From the NCBI GenBank assembly GCA_037147235.1, contig JBAWVO010000032.1:1-34409 (forward strand): DNA of 34,409 nucleotides, written 5' to 3'. Positions 17,229 through 24,920 of the stretch are shown here, piece by piece. The position numbers and the translations under genes are program-made. The DNA comes from JANXQG01 sp037147235. GTDB taxonomy: Bacteria > Planctomycetota > Planctomycetia > Pirellulales > Thermoguttaceae. How positions within the stretch are numbered: position 1 is the first letter of the stretch; each line of letters opens with the position of its first letter. Below the pieces are notes generated by a model, which was given only the letters and a program-made list of their open reading frames with translations, had not been told where the DNA came from and did no database searches.

Positions 17229-18392
17229 ATGAGCACTCTTCTCTATTTTGGCAACGACTGGTCCGCCGAGAACCGAACGTCGAGCCACCACATTGCGCGA
17301 CGGTTGGCCCAAAAGCATGAGGTCTACTACATCGAATGTCCAGGTATGCGCGCACCTCGAGGATCGGGTCGCGACTTGAAACGAATCTTTCAGAAACTAG
17401 GGAAGGCGATCCGCGGTCCGCGACAGGCTTTGCCGGGGCTTAAGGTGGCTACTCTCTTTCAAGTCCCCTTCCATCGTTTTAGGCTGGTGCGGTGGTTCAA
17501 TGCTAAATTGATCCATGCCTCCGTCCGCTTGCTGATGTGGCGAAAGGGAATTTGCAAGCCGATCCTATGGTTCACAATCCCCCATGTCGCATCCCTGGTG
17601 GGGCGGTTGGGGGAATCGCTCTCGGTGTACTACTGCACAGACGAACATACTGCTCTGCCAGGCGTGGACATTGATTTCATCCGCGCCACGGACGCTCGCC
17701 TAACGCGCGAAGCCGATTGCGTGTTTGTCGCCTCCGATACACTTTTGGCCGCGAAGTCGGCAATCAACGCTAGCGCCTACCACAGTCCCCACGGAGTGGA
17801 TGTTGAGCATTTTGGCGCGGCACAGCTCGCCGGGGCAATGCCTACCGAACTCGCTGCGATCCGTGGGCCAATCATCGGGTTCTTCGGCCTGATCGAACAT
17901 TGGATCGACCTCGATCTGGTCGCCTATCTAGCCAGAGAGCGGCCACAGTGGTCGTTTGTGATGATCGGCCGGGTCGCAGTACACGCCGATTGCGTGCCCC
18001 ATCTATCAAACCTGCATTTCCTTGGCAAGCGTCCGTATGAACAATTGCCTGAATATGGGCGACATTTCGACGCGGCAATCATCCCCTACAAACTCAACAC
18101 ACAGGTATTTCACGCCAATCCGCTTAAACTGCGCGAGTATCTGGCGATGGGCAAACCGATCGTTTCCGTGAGCACTCCGGAGACGAACAAGTATGCCGAC
18201 GTTGTTGAGATCGCCGCCAATCGCGAGGACTTCCTCGCCAAACTGGACAAGATAATCGCCCAAAGAGACAACCCCGAAGCTATTACGCGCCGGCTTGCTA
18301 GCGTTGCCTCGTCCAGTTGGGATGCCCGCGTTCAAGAAGTGCTTGGACGAGTAGACGGCGCGTTAGAAAAGAAACGGCTCTTCCGGCTTTAG
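17229..18392 (+). CDS. GT-B glycosyltransferase (GT1/GT4-like, TuaH-type)
   Basis: This 387-aa protein starts 'MSTLLYFGNDWSAENRTSSH', the pattern of a group of GT-B transferases in exopolysaccharide and teichuronic-acid type clusters. The N-domain has 'HEVYYIECPG' and 'LSVYYCTDEHTALPG'. A central 'YHSPHGVDVEHF' marks the domain hinge. The C-domain has 'IIGFFGLIEHWIDLDLVAYL', 'SFVMIGRV', 'NLHFLGKRPYEQLPEYGRHF', then 'AIIPYKLN' and 'PLKLREYLAMGKPIVSVSTP' with the donor-binding E. A TTG at 17214 would add five residues; ATG 17229 fits the family start. Its last five codons and stop lie inside the left arm of the palindrome at 18376-18498. Confidence 0.88.
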   Translation: MSTLLYFGNDWSAENRTSSHHIARRLAQKHEVYYIECPGMRAPRGSGRDLKRIFQKLGKAIRGPRQALPGLKVATLFQVPFHRFRLVRWFNAKLIHASVRLLMWRKGICKPILWFTIPHVASLVGRLGESLSVYYCTDEHTALPGVDIDFIRATDARLTREADCVFVASDTLLAAKSAINASAYHSPHGVDVEHFGAAQLAGAMPTELAAIRGPIIGFFGLIEHWIDLDLVAYLARERPQWSFVMIGRVAVHADCVPHLSNLHFLGKRPYEQLPEYGRHFDAAIIPYKLNTQVFHANPLKLREYLAMGKPIVSVSTPETNKYADVVEIAANREDFLAKLDKIIAQRDNPEAITRRLASVASSSWDARVQEVLGRVDGALEKKRLFRL

Positions 18393-18498
18393 GTGCGAAA
18401 CATGCGAAATTGTAGGTTGGGCTTTAGCCCGACAATCCAACGTTTATCGGAGACGGGCTAAAGCCCATCTTACCGTCGCACCTAAAACCGGAAGAGCC
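18376..18498. repeat. nested inverted repeats overlapping the 3' end of the GT-B gene
   Basis: The outer arms 18376-18398 and 18476-18498 are reverse complements at 22 of 23 positions. The left arm begins GGCTCTTCCGGCTTTAGGTG and contains the stop codon of the preceding gene. The inner arms 18412-18433 and 18452-18473 match at about 18 of 22 positions around GGGCTTTAGCCC. The GTAGGTTGGGCTTTAGCCCG type is one I recall as a dispersed planctomycete intergenic palindrome. The outer arm repeats the gene's own 3' end in inverted form, which suggests that the right-hand part arose by an inverted copy. It may act as a terminator or attenuator between two halves of the cluster. Confidence 0.75.
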
Positions 18499-18542
18499 AA
18501 AGAAACAGAAGCAAGGTTTAACCCCAAATAGGAATCTGAAGC

Positions 18543-19721
18543 ATGGAAACTGAAGCTATCTTTTGGATTTGCCTAATGCTGGTGGCGTACAGCTACCTGT
18601 TCTATCCCGTCTGCATCTGGCTGCCGACGCGGTGGTTTGCCCGTGACCATCGGCCGCCTGAAGTCGCCTTGCCACCGCCCAAGGTTGCACTGCTCATTGC
18701 CGCCCACAACGAGGCACAGACCATTGAGGCCAAGATTCGTAACAGTCTGGCTTTGGACTATCCGCCTGAGCGGCTTGAGATCGTGATCGTTTCGGACGGC
18801 AGCAGCGATGCAACCGTCAAGATTGCCCAACGCTTTGCCGATCCGCGGGTGCGCGTGCTTGATTATCAGCAGCGGCGAGGAAAGTCGGCCGCCTTGAACG
18901 CGGCCGTCGCCCAGACCGATAGCGAGATACTCGTCCTGACCGACGCCAATACCGACTTCAAGACCAATGCGGTCCGCAACCTGGTCCGCTGGTTTGCCGC
19001 GGCGGAGGTGAATGTCGTCTGCGGGCGGCTAATCCTGACCGACCCTAAGGGAGCGGAGAATGTCGATAGCCTATACTGGCGCTACGAGACCTTTTTGAAG
19101 AAATGCGAGGGGCGACTCGACGCCCTTCTGGGTGCAAATGGCGCGATTTATGCGATCCGTCGCGAGGTCTATGTACCAATTCCCGACAACACGATCATCG
19201 ACGATTTTGTGATCCCACTATTGAGCAAGTTGCGGCATGGTGGACGGATTGTCTACGATCTCGAGGCGGTAGCGCGTGAGGAGACGCCTCCGACGATCGG
19301 TTCGGAATTTTGGCGTCGCGCACGGATCGGCACAGGTGCCTATCAGAGCCTGGCAATCCTCTGGCCGATCCTCAGCCCGCGCTACGGATTTACGGCCTTT
19401 GCGTTCTTTTCGCACAAGGTCTTGCGGTGGGTGGCACCTTTTTTGGTACTGGGCATGTTGGCATCGAATGTCTGCCTTATGAACCACATGCTTTATCAGA
19501 TCCTGTTCGCCGGCCAGATTTCCGGACTGGCGTTAGCAGCAATCGGAGCCTATGTACCCGGCCGAAGCCGCCATGCCAAGGCCCTTCGCGGCCTGACCAT
19601 GCTTGCCGGAATGAACGTCGCGCTGTTTGTCGGATTTTGGCGATGGCTTTTCGGCCGTCAGACAGGTGTCTGGCAGAGGACGGCCCGATCGGTTGACCTG
19701 AAAGTGGCACGCTCGCAGTAA
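18543..19721 (+). CDS. membrane-bound family 2 glycosyltransferase (cellulose/hyaluronan-synthase-like)
   Basis: This 392-aa protein has one N-terminal membrane helix (IFWICLMLVAYSYLFYPVCI, ~6-25) and three to four C-terminal helices (~280-370). The cytosolic GT-A domain contains 'VALLIAAHNEAQTIEAKIRN', 'IVIVSDGSSDAT' (first Asp), 'ILVLTDANTDF' (DXD), 'DALLGANGAIYAIRREVY' and 'NTIIDDFVIPLLSKLR' (catalytic DD). The acceptor motif is 'RRARIGTGAYQSL' rather than QxxRW, as in non-processive or short-product relatives. ATG 18543 has AGGAA 7-8 nt upstream. It sits after the nested palindrome and so may be transcribed at a different level from the upstream genes. It could polymerise a homopolymer or add a sugar to a lipid acceptor; sequence alone does not decide. 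Confidence 0.9.
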   Translation: METEAIFWICLMLVAYSYLFYPVCIWLPTRWFARDHRPPEVALPPPKVALLIAAHNEAQTIEAKIRNSLALDYPPERLEIVIVSDGSSDATVKIAQRFADPRVRVLDYQQRRGKSAALNAAVAQTDSEILVLTDANTDFKTNAVRNLVRWFAAAEVNVVCGRLILTDPKGAENVDSLYWRYETFLKKCEGRLDALLGANGAIYAIRREVYVPIPDNTIIDDFVIPLLSKLRHGGRIVYDLEAVAREETPPTIGSEFWRRARIGTGAYQSLAILWPILSPRYGFTAFAFFSHKVLRWVAPFLVLGMLASNVCLMNHMLYQILFAGQISGLALAAIGAYVPGRSRHAKALRGLTMLAGMNVALFVGFWRWLFGRQTGVWQRTARSVDLKVARSQ

Positions 19722-19772
19722 CTCGTCCAGGGAGCCACCCCTGGATTGGCTTTTCGCAAGAATTCGATTTCC

Positions 19773-20849
19773 ATGTTTCGTCCACGCGGCCTCTCTCTGA
19801 AAACGCTCTGGCACCTGCTGCGTAAGCCGGCCCTTCGGCCGCCAACGGATCGGGCCGTCCATGTCTTTCTGTGCATTGTCGATCATTTTGAGCCTATGGT
19901 TGATCGTGTTGGGATCGAGCACCAGCGGCAGCGGATCGACCGCTGGGTTCGTGAATATCCGCAGTCGGTAACGGGCATGGTCGATAGCCGCGGCCGACTG
20001 CCGCAGCACACGTTCTTCTATCCGGCCGAAGAATACAACCCAGAGCATCTCGACAAGTTGGCGGCACTGTGCCGTAAGGGATTGGGCGATGTCGAGGTTC
20101 ACCTGCACCACGATAACGACTCGGCCGAGAACCTTCGCCACACGCTGGAGACATTCCGCGACCGCCTCTTCCACACGCACGGCCTGCTGCGGAAAGACTC
20201 TCAAGGGCGGATCAGCTATGGCTTTGTGCATGGCAACTGGGCTTTGTGCAACTCGCAACCCGACGGCCGCTGGTGCGGGGTGAACAACGAACTGAGCGTA
20301 CTCCGTGAAACCGGCTGTTATGCCGATTTTACGATGCCCTCGGCACCCAGTCCCACGCAGACGCGGATGGTCAACAGTATTTACTACGCAACCGACAATC
20401 CCCGGCAGACCAAGTCGCACGACACGGGCACAACGGCCCGCGTGGGCAATACGCCGCCGGAGCGGAGCCTGCTTCTGGTCCAAGGCCCACTCATGCTGGA
20501 CGGGTCCCGGCGCAAGTATGGCCTCCTGCCCAAGCTCGAAAACGGCGACCTCCAGGGCAAATTTCCACCCACGCTTGATCGGTTGGCTTTGTGGCTTCGC
20601 GCGGGAGTTTCCGTAACAGGGTGCCCTGACTGGATCTTCGTGAAGCTGCACACGCACGGCGCGCCGGAGCGCAACGCCAACATGCTCTTGGGCGAGCCTA
20701 TGCGGCAGTTTCGCCAGTCGCTTAGTACCTATGCGGCCGAGAACCCATGGCTTCAGTACTATTATGTGACAGCGCAGGAGATGGCCCAACTAGTGCATCA
20801 GGCTGAACGCGGCAAAATGGTGCCCGAATGGGCGGATCTCGTGCATTGA
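19773..20849 (+). CDS. putative NodB/barrel-type polysaccharide-processing protein (unassigned)
   Basis: This 358-aa protein has no clear signal peptide. Visible motifs are 'FLCIVDHFEPMVD' (~32-44), 'FFYPAEEYNPEHLDKLAALC' (~81-100), 'DVEVHLHHDNDSAENL' (~106-121), 'YGFVHGNWALCNS' (~149-161) and 'DWIFVKLHTHGA' near the C-end. Asp/His pairs at strand ends, followed by a search for one residue number of a polymer ('ELSVLRETGCYADFTMPSAP'), recall the polysaccharide-deacetylase/GH57-like beta/alpha barrel. I infer a metal-dependent hydrolase of the polysaccharide, but the canonical TFDDG motif is absent. I recall proteins of this type in planctomycete exopolysaccharide clusters, without a described function. 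The frame extends to a TTG at 19746; ATG 19773 is the more likely start, although its ribosome site is weak. It follows the membrane GT2 by 51 nt. Confidence 0.6.
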   Translation: MFRPRGLSLKTLWHLLRKPALRPPTDRAVHVFLCIVDHFEPMVDRVGIEHQRQRIDRWVREYPQSVTGMVDSRGRLPQHTFFYPAEEYNPEHLDKLAALCRKGLGDVEVHLHHDNDSAENLRHTLETFRDRLFHTHGLLRKDSQGRISYGFVHGNWALCNSQPDGRWCGVNNELSVLRETGCYADFTMPSAPSPTQTRMVNSIYYATDNPRQTKSHDTGTTARVGNTPPERSLLLVQGPLMLDGSRRKYGLLPKLENGDLQGKFPPTLDRLALWLRAGVSVTGCPDWIFVKLHTHGAPERNANMLLGEPMRQFRQSLSTYAAENPWLQYYYVTAQEMAQLVHQAERGKMVPEWADLVH

Positions 20850-20873
20850 TTGCGATCTTGCTTTGGCATCTTA

Positions 20874-21386
20874 ATGGTGAGAAACCGGATCCAACGCGTT
20901 GTAATGCTGGCGGCTAAGGTGGCGAACCTGAAGAAGCGAATTGAAGCCTTGGAAAAACACGCCAAGGAAATGGAGGACCAGCGCCCACCGGATCCTGAAG
21001 TTCAGCGGCTGGCCCTTGAAGTCTACTGGCTTTGGATGGATTGCTCATTCGATGGTCCAGTGCCACTAATGGATTGGCGAGCGAACGTGGTGCCTCCTGC
21101 CGAGGTCTGCTGGAGCAGATTCTGGTGGATCAAGAGTGCTTCGTCGCCGCGTAACCCGGCAGGCGTGTCGGCGATCACGACCTGCGGTGCGAGGCTCAAT
21201 TCCCCCAGCACCGTCGCGACATGCATCTGGCGCGCCGTATCGAGCGCGGGACTGCCCAGAGTATGCTCGATCATCACCGGACAAACATTCCCGGCTTGTA
21301 TCCACTTCGCAATTTCGCTCAGCCGGCGCAACCCATACGGGCTGAGCTTTGCCGGATTACCGACGGCCGGATCGTTGAAATCGTAG
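20874..21386 (+). other. doubtful ORF, coiled-coil start then antisense of a pseudogene
   Basis: From ATG 20874 the frame reads 'MVRNRIQRVVMLAAKVANLK' and a charged heptad-like stretch (KRIEALEKHAKEMEDQR) up to ~21020. The remainder is the antisense of the OmpA-like remnant and has no protein-like character. At most the first ~50 codons are the start of a former gene cut at the rearrangement junction. No ribosome site stands out. Confidence 0.15.
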
Positions 21387-21440
21387 TGGTACAGAACCAT
21401 CTGCGCGGCAATGCCGTTGTTGACCTGATAACAGATATGG
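21023..21440 (-). pseudogene. C-terminal fragment of a planctomycete OmpA-like protein, inverted
   Basis: The minus frame from ~21440 to the TGA/TAG at 21023 reads 'YQVNNGIAAQMVLYHYDF', 'LSPYGLRRLSEIAKWIQ', 'NVCPVMIEHTLGSPALDTAR', 'VLGELSLAPQVVIADTPAGL' and 'RGDEALLIHQNLLQQTSAGG'. I recognise this as the C-terminal domain of a planctomycete protein family in which 'YHYDF...LNP.G...L..IA', 'P.VIEHTP..P.LD.ARR', 'V.ELA' and 'RGL.G.EAE.IY.NLL' are conserved, an OmpA-like peptidoglycan-binding layout. Upstream of the YQVNNG segment the frame stays open to 22207, but only as the antisense of tadC. The fragment therefore lacks its N-terminal part and start. It is oriented against every neighbour and marks an inversion or insertion joint. 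Confidence 0.68.
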
Positions 21441-22180
21441 GCGCGGACACTTGCGCCCAGCGGCCTGATAGCGGCGGCCTGCGCGAGCGAATGCTCCAGG
21501 CAGGGCTTTACGGGCCCAGGACGTACGTGGCATTCCACCTCCTGCGGCTCGTGGGGATGGTCGCCCCCGTCGTCGTGGGCTATTGGATCGGCCGTGTCGG
21601 ATGGGTGGCGATACCGCGAGGGCTTCTTTTCGGCATTATTGTCGGATTGGCGGGCACGTTGGCACCGGGGTTCTGGTTGGACCATCTGAAGCGCGTGCGA
21701 CAAACTAAGATCCGCCGCGCCTTGCCCGATGCCCTTGACGTGATATCCGTCTGCCTGCAAGGGGGCCTGAGCCTGAGTGTCGCCTTGACGCACGTCGCCC
21801 GCGAGCTGAACCTGGCCCACCCTGCCCTGGCGGTCGAGTTGAACATCATGGAGCGGCAAATCCAAATGGGCAGTTCGGCGGCCGAGGCCATTCGCGAGAT
21901 GGCCAATCGCTTCGACCTCGACGAACTTCGCAGCATGGCTACGGTCATCGCGCAGGCCGAGCGGATCGGTGCCAGCGTCGCCACAGCTCTGGAACTGTTT
22001 GCCGACAGCATGCGGGTGAAGCGGCATCAACGCGCCGAAGAGATTGCCCACAAGGCCTCGGTCAAGATGTTGATTCCCATGCTGTTTTGTATTTTTCCCG
22101 CGATTTTCGTCGTGATTCTCGGCCCGGCCATGATCCGTATTTTTACTCAAATGATTCCTGGCATGACACTTGGCCAATAA
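21438..22180 (+). CDS. tadC: TadC-like type II secretion F-domain protein, 5'-truncated
   Basis: This is an inner-membrane platform protein of Flp/Tad pili. From 'LRERMLQAGLYGPRTYVAFH' onward it matches TadC: two TM segments (~30-75), 'KIRRALPDALDVISVCLQGG' (start of the T2SSF domain), 'SLSVALTHVARELNLAHPAL', 'ELNIMERQIQMGSSAAEAIR', 'DELRSMATVIAQAERIGASV', and a C-terminal 'ASVKMLIPMLFCIFPAIFVV' TM. Complete TadC proteins of ~310-330 aa have about 80-120 residues before 'L...L..AGL', with another TM. Here that part is replaced by the antisense of the OmpA-like fragment. The frame remains open upstream to 21221, but those residues are not TadC. The start is unknown; ATG 21438 or 21491 are possible. 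Probably inactive as a pilus platform, given the lost N-terminus and no tadA/tadB nearby. Confidence 0.8.
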
Positions 22181-22312
22181 CCGCGGCCAGCCCGTTACGA
22201 AACCCACGAATCACACGGCCATGAGAAATTGTTTCACCAACCCAAGACCACGTCGCGGAAAAATAGCGGCAGCGGTTTTGCCTGAAAACCCAACCCGAAT
22301 CGTAGGTGTCCC

Positions 22313-22726
22313 ATGATCGCGTCGTCTGGTCCCCGCAAGTGCCTGCCCCGCCGAGGAGCGGCTGCTGTTGAATTTGCACTCGTGGCGCCGCTCTTTCTTC
22401 TTCTCATCTTTGGCATCATCGAGTGCGGGCGCATGCTGATGGTGCAAGAGATCCTTGTCAATGTAACCCGCGAGGGAGCGCGCGCAGCAATCATACCCGG
22501 CGAAACCGATGCGCAAGTTGCGACAACGGTCTCCAACTATTTGACGGCGGTTCAGATCTCGGGGGGCACCACCACTCTCTCGCCCACTCTCGCCTCGGGC
22601 CCTGCATCCGGCACGGCACTTAAGGTGACCGTTAGCGTGCCGTGTGCAACAGTCAATTGGGTAACAAACTCGACGTGGTTCCAGGGGCAAATACTATCGA
22701 GCACCGTCATCATGATAAAAGAATGA
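22313..22726 (+). CDS. tadE: TadE-like pseudopilin
   Basis: This 137-aa pseudopilin-like protein of Tad/Flp pilus systems has a short basic leader (IASSGPRKCLPRR) followed by 'GAAAVEFALVAPLFLLLIFG' and 'IIECGRMLMVQEIL', the TadE signature with the prepilin-peptidase type G...E site and one hydrophobic helix. A variable Ser/Thr-rich periplasmic domain follows, with two cysteines at most. It lies 132 nt after tadC; upstream, 'CGTAGGTGTCCC' gives a weak ribosome site. Adjacent to the TadG-like gene (98 nt gap), as in typical tad loci. Whether it is assembled here is doubtful, because the motor genes are missing. Confidence 0.88.
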   Translation: MIASSGPRKCLPRRGAAAVEFALVAPLFLLLIFGIIECGRMLMVQEILVNVTREGARAAIIPGETDAQVATTVSNYLTAVQISGGTTTLSPTLASGPASGTALKVTVSVPCATVNWVTNSTWFQGQILSSTVIMIKE

Positions 22727-22824
22727 TCCCAGAATACCTATCCCGAAGCCGCACGGTGCCGCGGTACACTCCGGGCTTGTGTCAGGGGTATCGGATAGTT
22801 CTTCGACACCGAAGGTTAACTTCT

Positions 22825-24003
22825 ATGGGCGCGCGGATTTGTACTTCTAATTCCCGGCGAGGGGCGATCTTGGTCCTTGCGGTTTTCATGCTCGTTATCC
22901 TGGTGGGCATAGCTGCATTCGTAATAGATCTCGGCTACCTTTGCGTGGTCCGAACCCAAGCCCAAGCCATTGCCGACGCGGCAGCTCTGGCAGGTGCTCG
23001 AGGGCTGACAATCAGTGCGGCGCAGGTGCTGATCAATGCGCAGAACTGTGCGAACTTGAACCTGGCCAACAACCAAAGAGTGACCTTACTGAGCGCCGAT
23101 GTCGTGCTAGGGACATGGAACACGACCACGCGGAGTTTTTCCGCGTCCGGGGGGGCTGCCGCAAACACCACGAATGCCGTCCAAGTCACCGTGAACTTGA
23201 CCGCGGCGCGGAACAATCCGGTCAACCTGTTCTTTGCCAGCGTGTTTGGTATGAACTCGGCGAACATTACCGCTTCCGCGATCGCCGGCGTAAAGCGATG
23301 GGATCTGGTCGTTGACCAGGACGTCAGCCCTTCCATGGCCGCGAACATATCCGACGCGGTCACCGCTCACAAGGTCCTTCTGGCGGACTTCAACCAGTAC
23401 TCGCCCACGTCGGACTTCGGTGTCGTTGAGCACTCGGGGTGGCCGAGTACCTGGGCTTCCTTGCAGCCCGTTGGCCCAAACTTTAGTACCCTGAATACCA
23501 CAGTCGGCAATATCCAGGACTGCAGCAATAGCACCACCAGTGCCTACAACGTGTATGGGGGCACGGTCTCGAGCATCGCGCCTACCACGCAAACGATGAG
23601 GTGCTCCAGTACGGATCTATCGACCGGGATACAACAGGCCCTCAACATGCTCACGGACCCCGCTTACACATCCACCATCCCCTTGGAGACGAGCAGGGCC
23701 ATCCTTATTTCATCCGACGGCCAGTCGGTTGCCGATCCCCATGGCAAACACCCGTCCCCCACGTACAATGACGCCCAATTGGACAGATTGGCGCAAGCGG
23801 CCGCGACCGCGGCCTGGGCACAGGGCATTTCCGTCTTCGTGGTGTTCTACTACCATGGCAGCGCTACGCAAGCAGATATCAACTTGCTACAATCTTTGAT
23901 CCGAGGGCAAGGAACCTTTACTTTGGTGTCGGATCCCACCAAGTTGCCGGCATCGTTCAATCAACTATTCATGAATAACCTGAAATACGAGTTGTACCAG
24001 TGA
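22825..24003 (+). CDS. tadG: TadG-like protein with von Willebrand A-type domain
   Basis: This 392-aa membrane-anchored protein begins 'RRGAILVLAVFMLVILVGIA' (N-terminal TM, residues ~11-35), then 'DLGYLCVVRTQAQAIADAAA' and 'LAGARGL', the Tad/TadG N-terminal domain. Residues ~158-385 form a vWA-like domain with a MIDAS-type D166-V-S168-P-S170 ('DLVVDQDVSPSM'), 'TDLSTGIQQALNML', 'SRAILISSDGQSV' and 'GISVFVVFYYHGSA'. The exposed domain could bind a ligand or surface. The frame is open back to 22642, overlapping tadE, but ATG 22825 places the anchor correctly and has GAAGG 8-9 nt upstream. Its stop overlaps the possible GTG start of the next gene. Planctomycetes often carry such TadE/TadG pairs, in places without a full pilus. 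Confidence 0.87.
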   Translation: MGARICTSNSRRGAILVLAVFMLVILVGIAAFVIDLGYLCVVRTQAQAIADAAALAGARGLTISAAQVLINAQNCANLNLANNQRVTLLSADVVLGTWNTTTRSFSASGGAAANTTNAVQVTVNLTAARNNPVNLFFASVFGMNSANITASAIAGVKRWDLVVDQDVSPSMAANISDAVTAHKVLLADFNQYSPTSDFGVVEHSGWPSTWASLQPVGPNFSTLNTTVGNIQDCSNSTTSAYNVYGGTVSSIAPTTQTMRCSSTDLSTGIQQALNMLTDPAYTSTIPLETSRAILISSDGQSVADPHGKHPSPTYNDAQLDRLAQAAATAAWAQGISVFVVFYYHGSATQADINLLQSLIRGQGTFTLVSDPTKLPASFNQLFMNNLKYELYQ

Positions 24004-24029
24004 GCGATAGAAGCTATCAACGGAGATCC

Positions 24030-24920
24030 ATGCGAAACTCGATGCTGGCGACAGTTGTTCTTGCCCTGTTCGGCACCATGGCGTGTGGAGTCGTTCTTCT
24101 GTCTGCGATTCCAGGCAGAAATGCAGAGATTCCGCGGCCGGAACAGTACGATTTCCCCCGCCCTGCCGAAAAAGATGCCGTTTCCCCCCGAGAAACAATC
24201 GTCAGGAGCGGTTTCTCCCCGAGTAGTGAAGCGACGGCAAGATGCACGACGGCTTCCACTCCGGAGTGGGCCGAGAGGATGTTCACGTCTGGCCGCACCA
24301 AGGACTTCGGCACAGTACCTTTTGGGACACAACTCTCTCACCGCTTTGAGATCACGAACATTTACGCGACCCCCGTGGAAATCACCGGCCTTCGCCTCGG
24401 CTGCTGCTGCGTGACGGCCACCCCCGGCAAACGTCTGCTCCAGCCGGGCGAGAGCACGACTATCGATGTCGCCCTGGACACCCGCGAGTTCACTGGTCCC
24501 AACACGCAGACGGTTCGCGTTGTGGTTGCCGGTCCAAGTCCCAGGACCGCTTGCGTACTCAAAGTGTCTGCCGTCAGTCAGGCCGATGTCGTCTTCAAGC
24601 CGGATCGGATCAGCTTCGACACGGCCACACGCGGTCGCGTGTCTGTGCAAAGCATCGATGTCGAATACAACGGCTCTTTCGCTTGGAAGGTCGAGAATGT
24701 AATCATCGCCAAGAAGTTGCCGTTCGAGGCGACGTTGCGCGAGCTGGTTCGCCAGCCCGGGAAGGTCCGCTATCGGCTCGATGTCGCGCTCAAGGATGAT
24801 GCCCGGCCTGGTAAAATAAGGGACTATATGTATCTTAGAACGAATCAGATAGACGTTCCGCCGGTGCCGGTACTGGTGACTGCGACCGTGCAGGTGCCGC
24901 CGGGCAATGGAAGTTTCTGA
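24030..24920 (+). CDS. DUF1573 protein, secreted or membrane-anchored
   Basis: This 296-aa protein begins with a signal or anchor (MRNSMLATVVLALFGTMACG then VVLLSAIPG). The DUF1573 domain follows: 'KDFGTVPFGTQLSHRFEITN', 'VEITGLRLGCCCVTATPGKR' (a C-C-C cluster where the family has SCGCT) and 'LLQPGESTTIDVALDTREFT' with 'GPNTQTVRVVVAG'. A second Ig-like half runs to the C-end ('DYMYLRTNQIDVPPVPVLVT'). DUF1573 proteins are ASPM/SPD-2/Hydin-like beta sandwiches outside the cytoplasm, of unknown precise role. ATG 24030 has GGAG ~6 nt upstream; a GTG at 24000 would add ten residues and overlap the TadG stop. Closely spaced with tadG, so probably the last gene of that transcript. Confidence 0.88.
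   Translation: MRNSMLATVVLALFGTMACGVVLLSAIPGRNAEIPRPEQYDFPRPAEKDAVSPRETIVRSGFSPSSEATARCTTASTPEWAERMFTSGRTKDFGTVPFGTQLSHRFEITNIYATPVEITGLRLGCCCVTATPGKRLLQPGESTTIDVALDTREFTGPNTQTVRVVVAGPSPRTACVLKVSAVSQADVVFKPDRISFDTATRGRVSVQSIDVEYNGSFAWKVENVIIAKKLPFEATLRELVRQPGKVRYRLDVALKDDARPGKIRDYMYLRTNQIDVPPVPVLVTATVQVPPGNGSF

Noticed and set aside
19533..20789. 418-codon minus-strand ORF
   Set aside because: It is the antisense of the membrane GT2 and the barrel protein, which have clear motifs on the plus strand; the minus product has no domain-like features.
21023..22207. 394-codon minus-strand ORF as a full gene
   Set aside because: Only 21023-21440 resembles a protein family; the rest is the antisense of a well-conserved TadC domain.
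22642..22824. Upstream GTG start for the TadG-like gene
   Set aside because: It would overlap tadE and place 61 unconserved residues before the N-terminal anchor; ATG 22825 has a ribosome site.
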